Shown piece after piece: positions 6,115 through 8,783 of a stretch of 8,783 bases of DNA. Location: contig JAUVKE010000089.1 in NCBI GenBank assembly GCA_030592105.1, positions 1-8,783 of the forward strand. Reading direction: 5' to 3'. Source of the stretch: Desulfobacteraceae bacterium (lineage in GTDB: Bacteria > Desulfobacterota > Desulfobacteria > Desulfobacterales > BuS5). Position numbers and translations under genes: made by a program. Every line of letters begins with the position of its first letter. Position 1 is the stretch's first letter. Under the pieces are notes generated by a model that made no database searches, was not told where the DNA came from, and worked only from the letters and a program-made list of their open reading frames with translations.

Positions 6115-6510
6115 TCAGCAAACTTCCCTAACATGCTCAGCTATTGCTTTTATTGAACTTCCACTAGTAAAGATTCCGCTTACCCCAATCTCCTTAAGCT
6201 TTGGATGATCTACTTCGGGTATAATTCCACCAATGATTATTTTAATGTCGTCTCCACCCATCTCTTTTAATTTTTCTTTTATGGAGGCGGTCAAAGTAAC
6301 ATGGGCCCCTGAAAGAACGGAAAGCCCCACAATATCTACATCTTCCTGTACAGCCGCCTTGGCTATTTCCGCAGGAGTCTGTCTTAAACCTGTATATATA
6401 ACCTCAAAGCCGGCGTCTCTTAAGCCGTAAGCCACGACCCATGCCCCCCGTTCATGACCATCGAGACCAGGTTTTGCGACAAGCACTCTGATTTTTTTTT
6501 CTTCATTCAT
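6115..6510 (-). CDS. Stand-alone cobalamin-binding small subunit of a methylmalonyl-CoA-type mutase
   Basis: The 131-residue protein is a free-standing B12-binding Rossmann domain, matching the C-terminal domain of methylmalonyl-CoA mutase. It carries the base-off/His-on signature DGHERG, i.e. Asp17-x-His19-x-x-Gly22, with His19 the expected lower cobalt ligand. It also has SVL at 64-66 and the GG turn in IIIGGIIP (91-98), the other two nucleotide-tail contacts. Alone it has no catalytic barrel, so it must pair with a large mutase subunit, not present here. AAAAGGAG (6518-6525) lies 7 nt before the ATG. MeaB and two crotonases are encoded upstream on the same strand. The substrate (methylmalonyl-, isobutyryl-, 2-hydroxyisobutyryl- or a longer alkylmalonyl-CoA) cannot be read from this domain. 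Confidence 0.85.
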   Translation of the reverse strand: MNEEKKIRVLVAKPGLDGHERGAWVVAYGLRDAGFEVIYTGLRQTPAEIAKAAVQEDVDIVGLSVLSGAHVTLTASIKEKLKEMGGDDIKIIIGGIIPEVDHPKLKEIGVSGIFTSGSSIKAIAEHVREVC

Positions 6511-6854
6511 TTTAAAACTCCTTTTTTTATGTAAAAAATTATTTCTATGCTTTTTTAATAATCAATTACGAATCCAAAATAATTTGTAATTATTCAGTTT
6601 ACGTGCATAGCTTCAGGTATAATCTAGCCAGCTGCGCTGAAGGCTAAAGGAGAAAATTCGTCACCCCTTCAACCTGTGTGCATTTGTAGGAATGATCAAA
6701 AATTTCTTTGCTTTTTTGAACACATTTAAAAGCTTAAGGCAGTAATTAAATCAGATCTGAATCGTGTCTGTAATCAGCATCGCTGAATAATTACAATAAT
6801 TTTTTGAAAATTTATATTATTCATTGGCCTAAAAAGACAGCCTTAGTTAAGGCA
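6511..6854. other. 344-bp non-coding gap with several inverted repeats
   Basis: No gene is supported on either strand. From right to left it holds the crotonase B terminator candidate (6832-6853); an AT-rich inverted repeat TGAATAAT (6784-6791) and ATTATTCA (6816-6823); a hairpin TAGCTTCAG (6608-6616) and CTGAAGGCTA (6637-6646) with one bulged G; and a 9-bp repeat (6564-6572 with 6583-6591, one mismatch or G-U pair). I looked for a cobalamin riboswitch B12-box (GCCACTG) on the - strand, which would suit a B12-dependent gene, and did not find one. A promoter for the B12-subunit gene is expected here, but no convincing -35/-10 pair stands out. Confidence 0.6.
6832..6853 (-). terminator. Probable intrinsic terminator after crotonase B
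   Basis: On the - strand GCCTT (6849-6853) and AAGGC (6840-6844) form a 5-bp stem with a 4-nt loop. TGTC and then five T residues (6832-6836) follow. It begins 1 nt after the crotonase B stop codon. The stem is short and the T-run is offset by 4 nt, so termination may be partial. If it works, the B12-subunit gene needs its own promoter. Confidence 0.45.
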
Positions 6855-7667
6855 CTATTTATCCTTAAATTCAGTAACTCTCTTTTCTCTGAAAGCTGTA
6901 ACACCTTCCACAAAATCTTTGGAAGCAAGGGTTATCGATTCACAGACAGCAGCATCATCAAGGGCTGCATCGAGATTAGTATTCATGCCCTTATATACCT
7001 GGGATTTCATCAATCTTAAAGCAATGGGTGGGCCTTTAATAATTTTATTAACCATTTTCATGGTGTCGGTTTCCAGATCTTCAGGGCTCGACAATTTGTT
7101 TAGCATACCAACTTCTTTTGCCTCTTTTGCAGACAACATATCGCCTGTATAAAGCATTTCAAAAGCCTTTGCCAATCCCATTGCTCTTGGATAAAACCAT
7201 GCAGCTCCAAAGCCAGGAAATATACCAAGCTTTACAAAGCCGCACATGAACTTTGCTTTTTCGCTGGCTGTTCTGATGTCACAAGCCAATGCAATATCAA
7301 AACCTGCTCCAACGCATGCTCCGTTGATCATGGCAATTGTCGGTTTTTCCATCCTCTGGATTCCAAGGATTATTTTTTTTGCTGTTTTAAATAAAAAAGA
7401 TGTCCTCAGGGCTTCAACTCCCAGTTCACCCATTTCATTTGCATTACCCCCCCCGGGCATTATGTCCAGATCTGCGCCGGCGCAAAAGGCATTTCCTGAT
7501 CCAGTTAAAAGAAGTGCTCTGATCTCTTTGTCCTGGGCAACATCTTCTATGGCCTGGACCAACTCTACCATCATTTTTCTGTTTAAAGCATTACTCTTGT
7601 CCGGCCTGTTAAATGTCAGCGTAGCGAGGTTCCCTTTTTTGTCCAGCAAGATTGTTTCGAAGTCCAT
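6855..7667 (-). CDS. Enoyl-CoA hydratase/isomerase family protein (crotonase B)
   Basis: This 270-residue crotonase-fold protein should act on an acyl-CoA thioester in the cytoplasm. The oxyanion-hole stretches are FCAGADL (61-67) and GACVGAGFDIALACD (116-130). The residue aligned with rat hydratase Glu144 is Asp124, and the one aligned with Glu164 is Phe144, so a standard hydration mechanism is doubtful. The segment FVKLGIFPGFGAAWFYPRAMG (144-164) looks like the PaaG-type isomerase pattern 'AFxklGLvPDxGsswfLPRxvG', but the Asp of its PD is Gly152 here. The C-terminus has the family EGVTAFREKR. AGGAGG (7675-7680) is 7 nt before the ATG. It follows crotonase A by 44 nt and is probably cotranscribed with it and MeaB. 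The reaction is not assigned. Confidence 0.82.
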   Translation of the reverse strand: MDFETILLDKKGNLATLTFNRPDKSNALNRKMMVELVQAIEDVAQDKEIRALLLTGSGNAFCAGADLDIMPGGGNANEMGELGVEALRTSFLFKTAKKIILGIQRMEKPTIAMINGACVGAGFDIALACDIRTASEKAKFMCGFVKLGIFPGFGAAWFYPRAMGLAKAFEMLYTGDMLSAKEAKEVGMLNKLSSPEDLETDTMKMVNKIIKGPPIALRLMKSQVYKGMNTNLDAALDDAAVCESITLASKDFVEGVTAFREKRVTEFKDK

Positions 7668-7711
7668 ACTGCTACCTCCTAAGTAATGGTATTATACAAA
7701 AAATATTTTTA

Positions 7712-8488
7712 TTATTTCCCTGTGAACACCGGTTTCCGTTTTTCCAGCTTAGCACGTATCCCTTCTGACGCATCCGAACTCTTATTAATCTCTTCAACCA
7801 AAGCATGAAGGTGGCTTCCAAGGGTTGAGTCTATTCGGCTCTGCTCAAAAATTTTCTTTATTGTATACTTGGTTACCTGAACAGCCATGGGAGAGGCTTC
7901 TTCAGCAATCTCATGTGCCAGCTGCATGGTAACAGATTCTATTTTATCAGGCTCTACCACCTGATTTACCATGCCCATTTCTATTGCCCTTTTCGCGTCA
8001 ATAAATTTGCCTGTTAAAAGCATCTCCTTTGCAGCTGCAATTCCTATTAGCCGTGTTAAACGCTCAATGGCCGTATAATAATATGTCCTTCCAAGCTTTA
8101 CCAGAGGTGCTGCAAACTTGGCGCAGGTTGATGCTATCCTGATATCGGCTATAACGGAAAAATCGAGCCCTGCCCCCATGGCAGGCCCATAAATCATTGC
8201 AATAACAGGCAAAGGAAAATTAACCAGGCTTTCAATGGAGTATTCAAGCCCTTTTATTGTCCGTTCGAATTCCTTTGCTCCACCGGATAAATCGACTCCA
8301 GCAGAAAAAACCTCCTCACCCGCACCCCGCAGGATAAGGACTCTGGCTTTATTCTCTTTTTCTATTTCCCGAATTGTATCACCAAACTTGAAAAGAGCAT
8401 CAGCATTCAATGAATTACGTTTTTTGGGGGAGTTGAAAAAAATTGTATTGACGTATCGATTCTCCTGTTTAATAATTTCCTGTTCCAT
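7712..8488 (-). CDS. Enoyl-CoA hydratase/isomerase family protein, methylmalonyl-CoA-decarboxylase-like (crotonase A)
   Basis: A 258-residue crotonase. Oxyanion-hole stretches are FSAGVDL (61-67) and GPAMGAGLDF (101-110). The hydratase Glu144 position is Asp109 and the Glu164 position is Leu129, so both classical acids are replaced. Aligned by eye with E. coli YgfG (methylmalonyl-CoA decarboxylase), KLGRTYYYTAIERLTR (131-146) matches NLGVPYNLVGIHNLTR and keeps the active-site tyrosine (Tyr136 for Tyr140). YgfG His66 is Val65 and Glu113 is Asp109. LTGKFIDAKRAIEMGMVNQVVE and the EKRKPVFTGK ending also resemble YgfG. The ATG at 8488 has AGG 6 nt upstream; an in-frame TTG at 8506 has no ribosome binding site. 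It follows meaB by 57 nt. Decarboxylation is plausible but unproven. Confidence 0.8.
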   Translation of the reverse strand: MEQEIIKQENRYVNTIFFNSPKKRNSLNADALFKFGDTIREIEKENKARVLILRGAGEEVFSAGVDLSGGAKEFERTIKGLEYSIESLVNFPLPVIAMIYGPAMGAGLDFSVIADIRIASTCAKFAAPLVKLGRTYYYTAIERLTRLIGIAAAKEMLLTGKFIDAKRAIEMGMVNQVVEPDKIESVTMQLAHEIAEEASPMAVQVTKYTIKKIFEQSRIDSTLGSHLHALVEEINKSSDASEGIRAKLEKRKPVFTGK

Positions 8489-8545
8489 ATAAAGCCTGCG
8501 CCCCAATTATAAAGATTTTATTAAAAATTAATTAGTTATTTTCAA

Positions 8546-8783
8546 TTAATTTTTTGTTTGTATCAAACGTTCAACCATTTCCTCTACCACCGTGTAAGGG
8601 TCAAGCTCATTCGCTAATACCCTGTCCACCACGGAATCCAGATCACCCTGTTCCTGCCATTTTTTCTGTACGTAACGGGCGACTTCCCTTTCAACCAGAG
8701 TCAATATTTCTTCATGGGCACGTTCTTTGTTCCAGTCTTTTTTCTCATCCTTTACATCGAGATTTTTTATTAACTCATCCACA
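8546..8783 (-). CDS. meaB: Methylmalonyl-CoA-mutase-associated GTPase MeaB, C-terminal end only
   Basis: Only the last 78 residues are in the window; the gene continues past the right edge, so the P-loop and switch regions cannot be seen. The fragment is a charged helical tail (KERAHEEILTLVEREVARYVQKKW) followed by VVDRVLANELDPYTVVEEMVERL. The latter fits the 'hV.rV..geldPYtaaeel' end of the MeaB/ArgK (LAO/AO ATPase) family, which forms the dimerisation arm. MeaB is a GTPase chaperone that protects and reloads B12-dependent acyl-CoA mutases. A B12-binding mutase subunit on the same strand downstream supports the call. The identification rests on a C-terminal tail and context, so it is less certain than a full-length match would be. 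Confidence 0.7.
   Translation of the reverse strand, partial: VDELIKNLDVKDEKKDWNKERAHEEILTLVEREVARYVQKKWQEQGDLDSVVDRVLANELDPYTVVEEMVERLIQTKN

Noticed and set aside
6511..6854. Cobalamin riboswitch before the B12-binding gene
   Set aside because: No B12-box (GCCACTG-like) sequence could be found on the - strand, and the hairpins do not form the expected multi-stem core.
7246..7686. 146-codon open frame on the + strand opposite crotonase B
   Set aside because: It mirrors the crotonase coding sequence on the other strand. Crotonase B has clear family motifs and a strong ribosome binding site, so this is an antisense shadow.
7690..7711. Possible terminator between the two crotonases (A/T palindrome near 7698-7710)
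   Set aside because: The stem is only A-T pairs and would be unstable; the 44-nt gap and strong ribosome binding site fit continued cotranscription.

Overview
The window looks like chromosomal DNA of a Gram-negative (LPS-making) anaerobe, most likely a Desulfobacterota sulfate reducer. The grounds are fairly AT-rich DNA, an LptF/LptG pair next to folC, and a MeaB / crotonase / stand-alone B12-binding-subunit module of the kind used for methylmalonyl-CoA chemistry. This placement is inference from gene content and style; no taxonomic search was possible.

Layout, left to right. At 60-615 on the + strand is a two-gene toxin-antitoxin cassette (Phd/YefM-type antitoxin, RelE/ParE-type toxin). It has its own -10 box and an overlapping inverted repeat, and its 3' end runs into lptG. 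Everything else is on the - strand, so it reads from the right edge leftward: meaB 3' end (8546 to the edge), crotonase A (7712-8488), crotonase B (6855-7667), a 344-bp gap, a B12-binding mutase small subunit (6115-6510), alanine racemase (4838-5962 or -6013), ribosomal protein bS21 (4455-4682), a roughly 360-bp repeat-rich gap, folC (2815-4092), lptF (1675-2781) and lptG (589-1659).

How the genes work together. MeaB, the two crotonases and the B12-binding subunit form a plausible acyl-CoA carbon-skeleton-rearrangement module. Its gene content resembles the E. coli sbm-argK(ygfD)-ygfG operon (mutase, GTPase chaperone, methylmalonyl-CoA decarboxylase); a mutase large subunit would be expected to the right of the window. 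Crotonase A keeps a tyrosine that aligns with the YgfG active-site tyrosine, and both crotonases lack the two classical hydratase glutamates. The left part holds housekeeping functions: D-alanine for peptidoglycan, a basic small-subunit ribosomal protein, folate polyglutamylation, and the inner-membrane permease pair that lifts LPS toward the outer membrane.

Start-site corrections matter here. rpsU most likely starts at a TTG behind a perfect Shine-Dalgarno sequence. The longest folC reading frame runs back through an intrinsic terminator, so the ATG at 4092 is preferred. alr may start at a TTG (5962), because the upstream ATG sits 2 nt from a 15-bp hairpin. Crotonase A starts at the ATG at 8488 rather than the upstream TTG. 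The most unusual non-coding stretch is 4138-4454, which holds terminal inverted repeats, a four-fold 10-bp tandem repeat and a 20-bp perfect palindrome.
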